36,424 nt of DNA from Cryobacterium algoritolerans (GCF_004402785.1 NZ_SOFP01000041.1:1-36424); one strand, 5' to 3'. Positions 7,282-14,630 are shown, numbered from the stretch's first letter. Numbers and translations: made by a program. The notes: generated from the sequence alone by a model not told the origin.

Positions 7282-8196
7282 ATGATCTCCCGCGTCACCA
7301 CCCAGACCCAGATGCGCCAGGCGCAGAGCAACCTGCAGACCAACCTCGCCCGGATGGCCCAGCTGCAGGAACGGGCATCCTCGCTCAAGGCCATCGAACG
7401 ACCCTCGGACGACCCGGCCAAGGCCGCGGACTCCCTGGCCGTGCGCACCGACCAGCGCGCCGTCGCCCAGTACAGCCGCAATGCCGAGAACGGCAGCAGC
7501 TGGCTGACCACCGCCAACGATGCCCTCGCCAACACCACCGACATCCTGAACCAGGTGCGCGACCTCACCGTGCAGGGTGCTAACGACGGCTCCCTCTCCC
7601 CGGCCGCGAAGGAAGCAATCGCCGTGCGCCTCGACGGCCTCAAGCAGGACCTGCTCGGCCAGGCCAATTCGTCTTACCTCGGCCGCACCGTCTTCGCCGG
7701 CAACTCGGATGCCGGTGTCGCCTTCACCGTGGACCCGATCACCCAGCAGGCGACATTCAACGGCGCGCCCGGCTCCACTGTCGCACGCCGGATCGACTCG
7801 GACACGACCGTCAAGGTCGACGTCGACGGTGGCGTCGTCTTCGGCAACGGGCCTACCTCGGTGTTCGCGCTCATCGATCAGATCAGCACCGCCCTGCGCG
7901 GCACGGCCACGACACCGCCGAGCAACATCGGCCACTTCCTCACCGAGGTTGATGCCCGGATGAAGACCGTGCTCACCGCCCAAGCCGACGTCGGCGTGCG
8001 CCAGGGCCAGATCCAGAAGGCCGGAGAGACCCTCGTGAAGCAGAAGGGCGCCCTCGAGGCCCAGCGGTCCTCAATCGAGGACGTCGACCTCGGCCAGGCG
8101 ATCCTCGACCTCAAGCTCCAGGAAGTCACCTACCAGTCGGCCCTCGCGGTCACCGCCAAGGTGCTCCAGCCGACGCTGATGGACTTCCTCCGATGA
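7282..8196 (+). CDS. flgL: Hook-filament junction protein FlgL (HAP3)
   Basis: FlgL is the second junction protein, between FlgK and the filament, and resembles flagellin at its ends. The 304-residue product has a flagellin-like N-terminus (MISRVTTQTQMRQAQSNLQT, with ERPSDDPAKAADSL) and a C-terminal helix ending in VTAKVLQPTLMDFLR. A central YLGRTVFAGNSDAG segment is typical of the family. GGAAGG precedes the ATG. Its stop overlaps a possible fliW start as ATGA. Confidence 0.96.
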   Translation: MISRVTTQTQMRQAQSNLQTNLARMAQLQERASSLKAIERPSDDPAKAADSLAVRTDQRAVAQYSRNAENGSSWLTTANDALANTTDILNQVRDLTVQGANDGSLSPAAKEAIAVRLDGLKQDLLGQANSSYLGRTVFAGNSDAGVAFTVDPITQQATFNGAPGSTVARRIDSDTTVKVDVDGGVVFGNGPTSVFALIDQISTALRGTATTPPSNIGHFLTEVDARMKTVLTAQADVGVRQGQIQKAGETLVKQKGALEAQRSSIEDVDLGQAILDLKLQEVTYQSALAVTAKVLQPTLMDFLR

Positions 8197-8609
8197 CGAC
8201 GACGAACCGAGTGAGAACAGGCCCGATGAACGCCACCCTGACCTTCGTGTCCCCGCCTCCCGGGCTCGCGCCGCTGACCGAGTTCGCCCTGATCGAGATC
8301 CCCGGCGCGGCCGGCCTCTTCACACTGCAGGCTGCCGCCGACCAGCGCACCCGCCTGTTCGTGCTGGATGCATCGGTCTACTTGCCCGACTACTCCCCCG
8401 TGATCAGCGACGACCAGGCCGGCTCGCTCGAGCTGTCGGACCCGGCCGACGCCCTCGTGCTCGTGGTGACGAACCCGGGCGAGAGCGGCACCACCGTGAA
8501 CCTGATGGCGCCGATCGTAGTCAACTCGACCACCGGCCGCTGTGCCCAGCTCATCCTCGACGGCCAGGACTGGCCGCTCCGCGCCGAGCTGGGAGCCCGT
8601 TCGGCCTAG
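8193..8609 (+). CDS. fliW: Flagellar assembly factor FliW
   Basis: In other bacteria FliW binds flagellin and the translational repressor CsrA, linking flagellin level to its own translation. The 138-residue product has the expected beta-rich pattern: TEFALIEIPGAAGLFTLQAA, then DYSPVISDDQAG, then NLMAPIVVNSTTGRCAQLIL near the C-terminus. The ATG at 8193 overlaps the flgL stop; an ATG at 8226 with GAGAACAGG upstream is a good alternative (127 residues). csrA, which commonly follows fliW, is absent here. A TCTCGAC-type repeat follows at once. Confidence 0.9.
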   Translation: MTTTNRVRTGPMNATLTFVSPPPGLAPLTEFALIEIPGAAGLFTLQAAADQRTRLFVLDASVYLPDYSPVISDDQAGSLELSDPADALVLVVTNPGESGTTVNLMAPIVVNSTTGRCAQLILDGQDWPLRAELGARSA

Positions 8610-8626
8610 GTTGTTCGTGCGAGCCG

Positions 8627-8673
8627 GGTCTCGACCAGCTCGATGGACCACCGTGCACAAGCTCGACCACCCA
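8627..8673. repeat. Degenerate interspersed repeat after fliW
   Basis: Positions 8627-8652 match the TCTCGAC repeat but with a 4-base insertion before the final GACCACC. A partial copy (AGCTCGACCACC) follows at about 8660-8671. It begins 18 bases after the fliW stop, in keeping with the gene-end position of the family. Confidence 0.6.
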
Positions 8674-8727
8674 CCTGGTTTACCTGTGAATAGTCTCAGA
8701 GTTTATCCGGGTCAACAATGGCAGCCG

Positions 8728-8744
8728 ATTCCCTCTACGGGAAT
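8728..8744. promoter_or_regulatory. ATTCCC-N5-GGGAAT palindrome before the cytochrome module
   Basis: A perfect 6-bp dyad with a 5-base centre, 62 bases before the small membrane protein gene. It lies in the only gap from which the three-gene cytochrome module could be transcribed independently of the flagellar operon. I infer an operator. No regulator is known from the sequence. Confidence 0.45.
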
Positions 8745-8806
8745 ACCGTTGTGGGTACAGGGCCAGGTGCCGGTGAACACTGTTGCCGGCAGAGGTCCTC
8801 CAGGTA

Positions 8807-8986
8807 ATGGAGCCGATCGTGCACGATTTCGTCAGCATATTAGCAAGTCTTGACAGCCCGGGAATCTACCTCGGCTGGGGTTCGTTCCAGATCCAACTGG
8901 GCAACCTCATCGTCATCCTCGTGATGATCCTGTTCTTCGTCCTGGCCCTGTTCCTGCCGTTCCCGAGTGGACGGAAACGCAAATGA
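8807..8986 (+). CDS. Small single-helix membrane protein of the cytochrome b module
   Basis: The product has 59 residues. Residues 1-30 are soluble (MEPIVHDFVSILASLDSPGI, then YLGWGSFQIQ). One hydrophobic helix follows at about 33-52 (NLIVILVMILFFVLALFLPF), then the basic tail SGRKRK, which suggests an N-out, C-in orientation. The ATG at 8807 is preferred over 8783 because AGAGG lies about 11 bases upstream and the extension looks non-coding. The stop overlaps the cytochrome b start as ATGA, so the two are coupled. I recognise no family. Size and position recall small accessory subunits of respiratory complexes, which is inference only. Confidence 0.7.
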   Translation: MEPIVHDFVSILASLDSPGIYLGWGSFQIQLGNLIVILVMILFFVLALFLPFPSGRKRK

Positions 8987-9783
8987 CCCTCCGCGAGAAC
9001 CCGCCCCGCGAGTCGGTACCGGCACACGGCACACACGGCACGACCGGCACGACCGGCACGACCGGCACGACCGGCACACACGGCACGACCGGCTCGACCC
9101 CCGAGGAAGCGGACTACCACACCTGGACCGGCAAGGCCAGGGGCTGGCTGCTCAAGCGCCTCCCCGCCGACAAGCTCCTCCCCGAGGACCAGCCCAGCTA
9201 CGTCGCATCCTGGATCTACGTGTTCGGCATGGGAGCGATCGTCTCCCTCGTCTTCATCCTCGCCTCCGGCGCCATCCTCGGCCTCAACGGCCCGGCCTGG
9301 TACCACGTGTCCGACCTCGGCCACTTCGTGAACAGCGTGCACCTGTGGAGCGTCGAACTATTCTTCATGACCACGGTAGTGCACCTCTGGGGCAAGTATT
9401 GGATGGCCGCCTGGCGCGGCGGGCGCACACTGACCTGGATCACCGGGATGGCCGCGTTCCTCGTCTCCATCGTCACCGCGTTCACCGGCTACCTGCTGCA
9501 GACGAACTTCGACTCGCAGTGGATCGCCTTCGAGGGCAAGGATGCGCTGAACGCCGCCGGGATCGGGGCCTGGTTCAACGTGGCCAACCTCGGCCAGATC
9601 TTCATGTTCCACATCATCCTGTTGCCCCTGGCCGTCGGCGCCGTCGTCGCCCTGCACGTCGTGCTCGTGCGGATGCACGGCGTCGTCCCGCCGCTCGAGG
9701 CCGACGAGAGCGACGCCCAGCTCCAATCCGGAGCGCGGCACGACTCCGACGCGCAGCATGCTTCCGGGGAGGCCGGGCGATGA
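8983..9783 (+). CDS. b6-like cytochrome b, four-helix N-terminal domain only
   Basis: A membrane diheme cytochrome b of 266 residues. Four helices lie at about 73-100, 113-140, 148-175 and 207-230. The likely heme ligands are H120/H134 in helix B and H210/H225 in helix D. The spacings of 14 and 15 match cytochrome b6 rather than the 14/14 of cytochrome bc1. GYLLQTNFDSQW after helix C fits the family. There is no C-terminal domain (subunit IV) and no cysteine. The N-terminus carries a Gly-Thr-rich repeat (residues 16-39) encoded by 9-bp units. No Rieske or cytochrome c gene is adjacent, so the redox partner is unknown. The gene is coupled by ATGA overlaps on both sides. Confidence 0.82.
   Translation: MTLRENPPRESVPAHGTHGTTGTTGTTGTTGTHGTTGSTPEEADYHTWTGKARGWLLKRLPADKLLPEDQPSYVASWIYVFGMGAIVSLVFILASGAILGLNGPAWYHVSDLGHFVNSVHLWSVELFFMTTVVHLWGKYWMAAWRGGRTLTWITGMAAFLVSIVTAFTGYLLQTNFDSQWIAFEGKDALNAAGIGAWFNVANLGQIFMFHIILLPLAVGAVVALHVVLVRMHGVVPPLEADESDAQLQSGARHDSDAQHASGEAGR
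9021..9099 (+). repeat. 9-bp tandem repeat inside the cytochrome b gene
   Basis: Units of GGCACGACC and near variants (GGCACACAC) run in frame and encode Gly-Thr-Thr and Gly-Thr-His triplets in the predicted cytoplasmic N-terminal tail. Because the unit length is a multiple of three, copy-number change would lengthen or shorten the tail without a frameshift. Confidence 0.75.
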
Positions 9784-10733
9784 GCACCACACATCTGCGC
9801 GCGACCCGCGCGGACAAAGACGGTCTGGCGCGCCGGCCCTGGCGCGGCACGGTGCGCGAATACGACCTGTTCAAGGAACTCACGGTCGCCCTGGTGGTGA
9901 TGGGCATCCTCACCCTCGGGCTCTCGGCGGTCTTCGGCTCGCCGGACGAACCCAGCGTGACCCTGAAGTCCTGGGCGAACGCCGCCCCGGCCGACTTCGT
10001 CGCCACCGCCACTGCCGAGCTCGGCGGCACCAGCGAAACCGCCGGCTACGGGCCGCCGTACAACAAAACCCCTGATGCGACCCAGACCATCGGCCCGCTC
10101 GACCTGCAGAGTTTCTCCGGCGTGCAGCTGCCGATCGACACGGCCAACGATCTCGTGATCGGCCCGCTCACCACACTAAATTCGCCGCCGCCCGAGCTGG
10201 CCGACTGGGTGGGCGCGAGCGACACCCAGCGCAGCAACTGGGCCACCGCCTACTCGGATGCCCTCACCAAGGCCACCGACAACGACCCCGCCAACGTGGC
10301 GACCGGCGCGTACGGACCGGTGCCGGTACTCACCGAGTCGCTGCTCACCATGGCGAAGCAGGGAGCGCTCGATGGTGTGCTCGCGGCGAAGGACAAGTAT
10401 TACAACTTCGACTACACCCGCGGCACACTGTTCCTCGGCGACGGAGCGTACTTCGGCGACCTGGCCACGGCCCAGCACCTCACCGGGGACCAGTGGGGCA
10501 TGATGAACGAGACCGGGAACACGCCGGGCCAGTCCTGGCTGTGGCTGTTCTCGTTCTGGTACCAGGTGGAGCCGTTCGTCTCCGCGCCGAACGCCGACCT
10601 GCTCGTCGTGCTCCTCATGCTGCTGCTCAGCGTGCTGCTGACGCTGGTGCCGTTCATCCCCGGCCTCCGGGACATCCCGCGCTGGATCCCGGTGCACCGG
10701 CTGATCTGGCGGGACTATTACCGCAGGCGCTGA
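9780..10733 (+). CDS. Cys-free membrane-anchored exported partner of cytochrome b
   Basis: A 317-residue protein with one helix near the N-terminus (about 33-53), an extracytoplasmic domain of about 215 residues, and a second helix at about 273-292. The tail is basic and aromatic (RDIPRWIPVHRLIWRDYYRR). The large domain has no cysteine and no CXXCH, so it cannot be a Rieske protein or c-type cytochrome. It is rich in Trp and Tyr near the second helix (SWLWLFSFWYQVEPF). The start ATG overlaps the cytochrome b stop as ATGA. I do not recognise the family. Strict coupling suggests a subunit of the same complex, possibly replacing subunit IV in shape. Confidence 0.75.
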   Translation: MSTTHLRATRADKDGLARRPWRGTVREYDLFKELTVALVVMGILTLGLSAVFGSPDEPSVTLKSWANAAPADFVATATAELGGTSETAGYGPPYNKTPDATQTIGPLDLQSFSGVQLPIDTANDLVIGPLTTLNSPPPELADWVGASDTQRSNWATAYSDALTKATDNDPANVATGAYGPVPVLTESLLTMAKQGALDGVLAAKDKYYNFDYTRGTLFLGDGAYFGDLATAQHLTGDQWGMMNETGNTPGQSWLWLFSFWYQVEPFVSAPNADLLVVLLMLLLSVLLTLVPFIPGLRDIPRWIPVHRLIWRDYYRRR

Positions 10734-10740
10734 CCGACCC

Positions 10741-10765
10741 CACGGACCACGGCGGGCGGTCCGTG
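10741..10765 (+). terminator. 8-bp hairpin after the cytochrome module
   Basis: CACGGACC (10741-10748) pairs perfectly with GGTCCGTG (10758-10765) across a 9-base loop. It starts 8 bases after the stop of the last cytochrome-module gene. No T-tract follows, so this is a probable but not classical terminator. Confidence 0.55.
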
Positions 10766-10813
10766 ACCAGACCGTGTCCCACCCGATCCGCCCGCCCGCG
10801 GTCGAGCCCACCC

Positions 10814-10870
10814 GTGGTCGAGCCCGTCGAGCCCGTCGAGCCCGTCGGTGGTCGAGCCCGTCGAGCCCGG
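10814..10870. repeat. Inverted-orientation TCTCGAC-type repeats with 9-bp tandem core
   Basis: The gap between the convergent cytochrome module and sufU holds two GTGGTCGAGCCCGTCGAG blocks (near 10814 and 10848), joined by GAGCCCGTC units repeated in tandem. This is the reverse orientation of the family seen at 136-456. It again occupies a 3'-to-3' junction. Confidence 0.65.
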
Positions 10871-10889
10871 GTCACGTGAGAGGGTCTCG

Positions 10890-11396
10890 CTACCCCGCCA
10901 CGGGCATAACGGCGGCCTCGAAGGCCACCCAGGCGAGCATGGCGCACTTGACCCTGGCCGGGTAGCGGGAGACCCCGGAGAACGCGGCGGCGTCGCCGAG
11001 GATCTCCTCGTCCGGTTCGATCGTGCCACGGGAGCGCAGCATCTCCCGGTAGGTGTCGAGCATTGCCCTGGCCTGGCCGACGCTCACGCCGCGCACGGTG
11101 TCGTGCAGCACGGATGCCGAGGCCATCGAGATGGAGCATCCGTCGCCCCGCCAGGCGAATTCTTCGATCACGGCGTCGTCACCCGCGCCGCGCACGCCGA
11201 CCCGCACGGTGACGTCGTCGCCGCAGGTGGTGTTGACCTGGTGGGACTCGGCCAGCCGCAGTTCGTTGAAAGCAGGCACGGCCGACGCCGGCACGATCGG
11301 CAGCGGCGGCAATTCCCCGGCCGAGGCGCCGTGCCGGGACTTCGCGTGGTCGAGGATGATCTGCTGGTAGAGCTGCTGCAGGGCCGTGCTGGTCAT
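10890..11396 (-). CDS. sufU: Fe-S cluster assembly protein SufU
   Basis: SufU accepts persulfide sulfur from the cysteine desulfurase SufS for iron-sulfur cluster assembly, using a zinc-bound cysteine site. The 168-residue product has the three expected cysteines, in NTTCGDD, GDGCSISMAS and RVKCAMLAW, and the Asp after the first. It begins STALQQLYQQIILDHAKSRH, typical of SufU. Its ATG overlaps the sufS stop (ATGA), so the two are coupled. sufB, sufC and sufD are not in this window. Confidence 0.93.
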   Translation of the reverse strand: MTSTALQQLYQQIILDHAKSRHGASAGELPPLPIVPASAVPAFNELRLAESHQVNTTCGDDVTVRVGVRGAGDDAVIEEFAWRGDGCSISMASASVLHDTVRGVSVGQARAMLDTYREMLRSRGTIEPDEEILGDAAAFSGVSRYPARVKCAMLAWVAFEAAVMPVAG

Positions 11397-12709
11397 GAAC
11401 GGACTCCGAAGAACGGCGCAACCTCGCGCAGGGTTGCCAGGAACTGGTCCACCTCGTCGGTGGTCGTGTAGAGGTAGGTGCTCGCGCGGGTGGACGCGGT
11501 GACGCCGAGGCGCCGGTGCAACGGCTGGGCGCAGTGATGGCCGACCCGCACCGCGATGCCGGCCTCGTCGAGGTACTGGCCCACGTCGTGCGCGTGCACG
11601 CCGACCAGGTCGAAGCTGGCCAGGCCGATCCGTTCCACCCCGAGGCCCGGCCCGAGCACGCGGACGCCGGGGATGTCGCCGAGCCCGACGAGCAGGCGAT
11701 TGCCGAGCTCCGCCTCCCGGGCCATGATGCGCTCCATTCCGGTCTCGGTCAGGTAGTCGACCGCGGCGGCGAGGGCGATCGCCTGGGAGATACGCTGGGT
11801 GCCGGCCTCGAACCGCTGCGGCGGGGCGAGGAACTCGGCCGTGTGCATGTCGACGGTCGTGATCATCGAGCCGCCGGTGAGGAACGGCGGCAGGCCGGCC
11901 AGCAGCTCCGTCTTGCCGTAGAGCACGCCGATTCCGGTCGGGCCGAGCATCTTGTGGCCGGAGAAGACGGCGAAGTCCACGTCGAGCGCGGCGACGTCGA
12001 CGGGCAGGTGCGGCACCGACTGGCAGGCGTCGAGCAGCACCAGCGCGCCGACCGTGCGGGCCAGGGCGACGAGCTCGGCGACCGGGTTGATCGTGCCGAC
12101 GACATTGGAGGCGTGGGTGAAGGCGAGCAGGCGGGTGCGTGCGCCGATCACGGTGCCCGCGGCGGCCAGGTCGAGTGTGCCGTCATCCTGCACGGGGATG
12201 AACCGCAGGGTCGCGCCCGTGCGCAGCGCGAGCTGCTGCCACGGGATCAGGTTGGCGTGGTGCTCCATCTCGGTGACGACGATCTCGTCACCCGCGCCGA
12301 GCCGGAATCGCTTCGCGGCCTCACCGCCGAGCCCGAGCGACGCGTTGGAGAGGGAGTAGGCCACCAGGTTGATCGCCTCGGTGGCGTTCGAGGTCCAGAC
12401 GACCTCGTCGGTGCGAGCGCCGATGAAGGCGGCGACCGTGGCGCGGGCCGCCTCGAAGGTCTCGGTGGCGCCGAAGGCGAGGGTGTGCGCGCCGCGGTGC
12501 ACGGCGGCGTTCCGTTGCTCGTAGAACTCCTGCTCCGCCTCCATCACGCTGACCGGGTTCTGCGAGGTGGCCCCGGAGTCGAGGTAGTTCAGCGGGTGCC
12601 CGTTGACCCGGGTTTCCAGGATGGGGAAATCGTTGCGGATCCGGGCCACCTCCTCATCCGTCAGCGGGCGAGCGGTCGCGCGGGTGGACGAGGGTGCAGA
12701 AAGGGTCAT
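11393..12709 (-). CDS. sufS: Cysteine desulfurase SufS
   Basis: SufS is a PLP enzyme that releases sulfur from cysteine and passes it to SufU. The product is about 438 residues from the ATG at 12709. It shows the PLP lysine in VFSGHKMLGPTGIGVLYG, the PLP-contact histidine in TEMEHHANLIPW, and the catalytic cysteine in RVGHHCAQPLHRR. The 12709 start lacks a close ribosome site; AAGGAA lies 13 bases upstream inside a small dyad. An in-frame GTG at 12745 is an alternative. Sulfur from such desulfurases can also feed molybdenum-hydroxylase cofactors, a possible link to the xdh-type gene here, but this is inference. Confidence 0.93.
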   Translation of the reverse strand: MTLSAPSSTRATARPLTDEEVARIRNDFPILETRVNGHPLNYLDSGATSQNPVSVMEAEQEFYEQRNAAVHRGAHTLAFGATETFEAARATVAAFIGARTDEVVWTSNATEAINLVAYSLSNASLGLGGEAAKRFRLGAGDEIVVTEMEHHANLIPWQQLALRTGATLRFIPVQDDGTLDLAAAGTVIGARTRLLAFTHASNVVGTINPVAELVALARTVGALVLLDACQSVPHLPVDVAALDVDFAVFSGHKMLGPTGIGVLYGKTELLAGLPPFLTGGSMITTVDMHTAEFLAPPQRFEAGTQRISQAIALAAAVDYLTETGMERIMAREAELGNRLLVGLGDIPGVRVLGPGLGVERIGLASFDLVGVHAHDVGQYLDEAGIAVRVGHHCAQPLHRRLGVTASTRASTYLYTTTDEVDQFLATLREVAPFFGVRS

Positions 12710-12713
12710 TGTT

Positions 12714-12728
12714 AAAGGGTATTCCTTT
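12714..12728. promoter_or_regulatory. AAAGG-N5-CCTTT dyad at the sufS start
   Basis: A perfect 5-bp dyad with a 5-base centre ends 5 bases before the sufS ATG and contains its only plausible Shine-Dalgarno sequence (AAGGAA on the minus strand). It could be an operator or could sequester the ribosome site in RNA. Both are inferences. Confidence 0.35.
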
Positions 12729-12775
12729 GCCCGGGAAAAGCGCACCGCGTGACGGCCCGCGACCGCACCGTGGCC

Positions 12776-12860
12776 AATTCAGGAGAACTGACCGGATGCC
12801 GCGGGCCAGCCCCCGGAATTGTACGGAATCCCGGTCACGGGCATCCGTTTCTCCTGAATT
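12776..12860. repeat. 85-bp long dyad upstream of sufS
   Basis: AATTCAGGAGAA (12776-12787) is the exact reverse complement of 12849-12860. Inside it, CGGATGCC (12793-12800) matches the complement of 12840-12847. The centre holds further short dyads (GACCGG/CCGGTC). The element lies between modC and sufS, both on the minus strand. It may be a large termination or regulatory hairpin, or a remnant of a small inverted-repeat element. No target duplication was noted. Confidence 0.6.
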
Positions 12861-12892
12861 CGGCACAGGGAGGCAGGGCCAGAGGCGAAAGA

Positions 12893-12980
12893 GGAGGAAA
12901 CGGGAGGGAGGAAACGGGAGGGAGGAAACGGGAGGGAGGAAACGGGAGGGAGGAAACGGGAGGGAGGAAACGGGAGGAAG
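12893..12980. repeat. 14-bp purine tandem repeat after modC
   Basis: About six units of GAGGAAACGGGAGG run at an exact 14-bp period (GAAAC recurs at 12897, 12911, 12925, 12939, 12953 and 12967). One strand is entirely purine apart from one C per unit, with repeated GGGAGGGAGG tracts that could form G-quadruplexes. The array ends directly at the modC stop codon. Confidence 0.85.
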
Positions 12981-12981
12981 G

Positions 12982-13746
12982 TCAGGGAGCTGGGGCGGGA
13001 CCTGCGGGACCGGCGGGGCCGGCCGAGAGGTCGAGCCCGAAGGTGAGGGCACGGGTGAACTCGGTCTGCGGATGCGCGAACACCGTGCGCGTCGCACCCT
13101 CCTCCACGATCCGGCCCCGCTCGAGCACGATCACCCGGCTCGCCAGAGCCAGCGCGTCGAGCGGGTCGTGGGTGACGAGGATGACCGATCGGCCGGCGAG
13201 TACCCGGTGCAGCAGTCGGCGCTGGGCGGGCACCGCGGCCACATCGAGCGCGGTCATCGGCTCGTCGAGCAGCAGCAGGCGCGGATCCGCAGCGAGGGCC
13301 CTGGCCACGGCCACCCGCTGGGCCTGCCCGCCGGACAGCGCGGTCGGCCGGCGGTCGGCCAGGTCGGCGACCTCGGCCGCGGCCAGCCATTCGTCGGCTG
13401 TCTCCCGCGACCTGGCCCGGGACTCCCCCGCACTGCGCGGGCCGAACGCCACGTTGTCCCGCACCGAGAGGTGCGGGAACAGAAGCGGCTCCTGGGCCAG
13501 CAGCGCGGTGCCGCGGGCGTGCGGCGGCAACCAGACCCCGGGCCGCCCCGCGCCCAGGTCGAACAGCACCCGATCGTCCAGGCTGGCCCGGCCTGAGTCT
13601 GGGCGGAGCAGACCCGCGCTGATCTCGACCACAGTGGACTTTCCGGCCCCGTTGGAGCCCAGCAGGGCAACGGTCTCCCCCGGCGCCACGGTGAACGACA
13701 CGTCCAGCCCGCGCCGGGCGACCACCGCCGCCAGCGTGAACGTCAC
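12982..13746 (-). CDS. modC: Molybdate ABC transporter ATP-binding protein ModC (short form)
   Basis: ModC powers molybdate import through ModB. The 254-residue product has Walker A (LLGSNGAGKST), the Q-loop (LLAQEPLLFPHLSV), the signature LSGGQAQRVAVARAL, Walker B with LLLLDEPMTALD, and the switch His in ILVTHD. It stops soon after the nucleotide-binding domain and lacks the C-terminal TOBE/Mop domain of longer ModC proteins (about 350 residues). A separate HTH-Mop gene lies in the same operon. The GTG at 13746 overlaps the stop of a 22-codon ORF that duplicates this gene's own 5' end. The last residues are Gly-Pro-Ala repeats. Confidence 0.9.
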   Translation of the reverse strand: MTFTLAAVVARRGLDVSFTVAPGETVALLGSNGAGKSTVVEISAGLLRPDSGRASLDDRVLFDLGAGRPGVWLPPHARGTALLAQEPLLFPHLSVRDNVAFGPRSAGESRARSRETADEWLAAAEVADLADRRPTALSGGQAQRVAVARALAADPRLLLLDEPMTALDVAAVPAQRRLLHRVLAGRSVILVTHDPLDALALASRVIVLERGRIVEEGATRTVFAHPQTEFTRALTFGLDLSAGPAGPAGPAPAP

Positions 13747-13811
13747 GACAGCACCCCGAGCAACAGGTCGAGTCCGCGCCGCGCGATCACGGCCGCCAGT
13801 TCGAGCGTCAC
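13743..13811 (-). CDS. 22-codon leader ORF, a duplicate of the modC 5' end
   Basis: The ORF reads [20 protein letters not shown] then LS and stop. It aligns with the modC N-terminus ([20 protein letters not shown]), with the DNA duplicated at an offset of 65 bp. Its GTG overlaps the modB stop (GTGA) and its stop overlaps the modC GTG (GTGA). Ribosomes finishing modB could therefore relay through it into modC. It may be a neutral remnant of a tandem duplication that happened to keep coupling intact. Confidence 0.6.
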   Translation of the reverse strand: MTLELAAVIARRGLDLLLGVLS

Positions 13812-14626
13812 GCGAAGGCCCTCGGCCGGTGCGTCGTGACCATGACCACCACTGCCACGGCCACCAGCACCAGCGCGAGCGCGACCGCGGCATCCGGGTC
13901 GGTCTCCCGCTGCAGGTAGATCTCCAGCGGCAGGGTGCGGGTGACTCCCTCGAGGCTCCCGGCGAAGGTGAGCGTCGCCCCGAATTCGCCGAGGGCGCGC
14001 GCGAACGCGAGCACGGCCCCCGAGACGAGGCCGGGCAACACGAGCGGAAGCGTCACCCGCCAGAACACGACGCTGGGGGTGGCGCCGAGGGTGGCGGCGA
14101 CGGCCTCGTAGCGGGCGCCGGAGGCCCGCAGGGTGGCCTCGACGCTGAGCACGAGGAACGGCAGCGCGACGAAGGTCTGGGCGAGGACGACGGCGGTGGT
14201 CGAGAATGCGATCTGCACGCCGAGGACCTCGAAGGTCTGGCCGAGCAGCCCGCGGCGGCCGAAGGTCGACAACAGGGCGATGCCGCCCACGACCGGCGGC
14301 AACACGAGGGGCAGGAGCACGACGGCTCGGACCAGACGCTGCCCGGGGAATCGGCTGCGGGCCAGCACCAGGGCCATCGGCACCCCGAGGAGCAGGCAGA
14401 GCACGGTACTCGCGGCCGCGGTGTGGAGGCTCAGCAGCAGCGCGGTGACCGCGGACTGCGAGGTGACCAGGCTGCCGAAATGGGTCCAGTCCACCCGCGA
14501 GGTCATGCCGGCGATCGGTAGCACGATGACGAGTGCGCCGACGACGGCGATGGCGAGGATCCAGCGCGGCGCGCCGAGCGCGACCGGTCCGGCCGGTGCG
14601 GGTCCGCCGGTCGGAGGGTGCCCCAT
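13808..14626 (-). CDS. modB: Molybdate ABC transporter permease ModB
   Basis: ModB is the membrane channel subunit of the molybdate importer. The product is about 272 residues with five to six hydrophobic segments. The EAA loop that docks ModC is visible in [20 protein letters not shown], and [15 protein letters not shown] is typical of ModB. The ATG at 14626 lies 4 bases after the modA stop and has GAGCGG upstream. An ATG at 14644 overlapping modA is an alternative. The stop overlaps the leader ORF before modC. Confidence 0.93.
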   Translation of the reverse strand: MGHPPTGGPAPAGPVALGAPRWILAIAVVGALVIVLPIAGMTSRVDWTHFGSLVTSQSAVTALLLSLHTAAASTVLCLLLGVPMALVLARSRFPGQRLVRAVVLLPLVLPPVVGGIALLSTFGRRGLLGQTFEVLGVQIAFSTTAVVLAQTFVALPFLVLSVEATLRASGARYEAVAATLGATPSVVFWRVTLPLVLPGLVSGAVLAFARALGEFGATLTFAGSLEGVTRTLPLEIYLQRETDPDAAVALALVLVAVAVVVMVTTHRPRAFA

Positions 14627-14630
14627 CCGC

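Noticed and set aside
5632..7983. Long minus-strand open frame (783 codons) opposite flgK-flgL
   Set aside because: It is the antisense shadow of two well-supported flagellar genes. Its translation is Gly/Arg/Val-rich low complexity with no recognisable domain.
8996..9120. Frameshift in the cytochrome b gene caused by the tandem repeat
   Set aside because: The repeat unit is 9 bp, the frame stays open through it, and the helices follow in the same frame.
10741..10889. A tRNA or small RNA gene in the convergent gap
   Set aside because: No cloverleaf or CCA end could be drawn. The dyads are explained by a hairpin and the interspersed repeats.
12893..12980. CRISPR-like array
   Set aside because: Units are 14 bp in direct contact without unique spacers, so this is a minisatellite.
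12749..14521. Plus-strand open frame of 590 codons across modC and modB
   Set aside because: Composition is Arg/Ser/Ala low complexity and it runs through the 14-bp repeat. The minus strand encodes recognisable ABC transporter parts.
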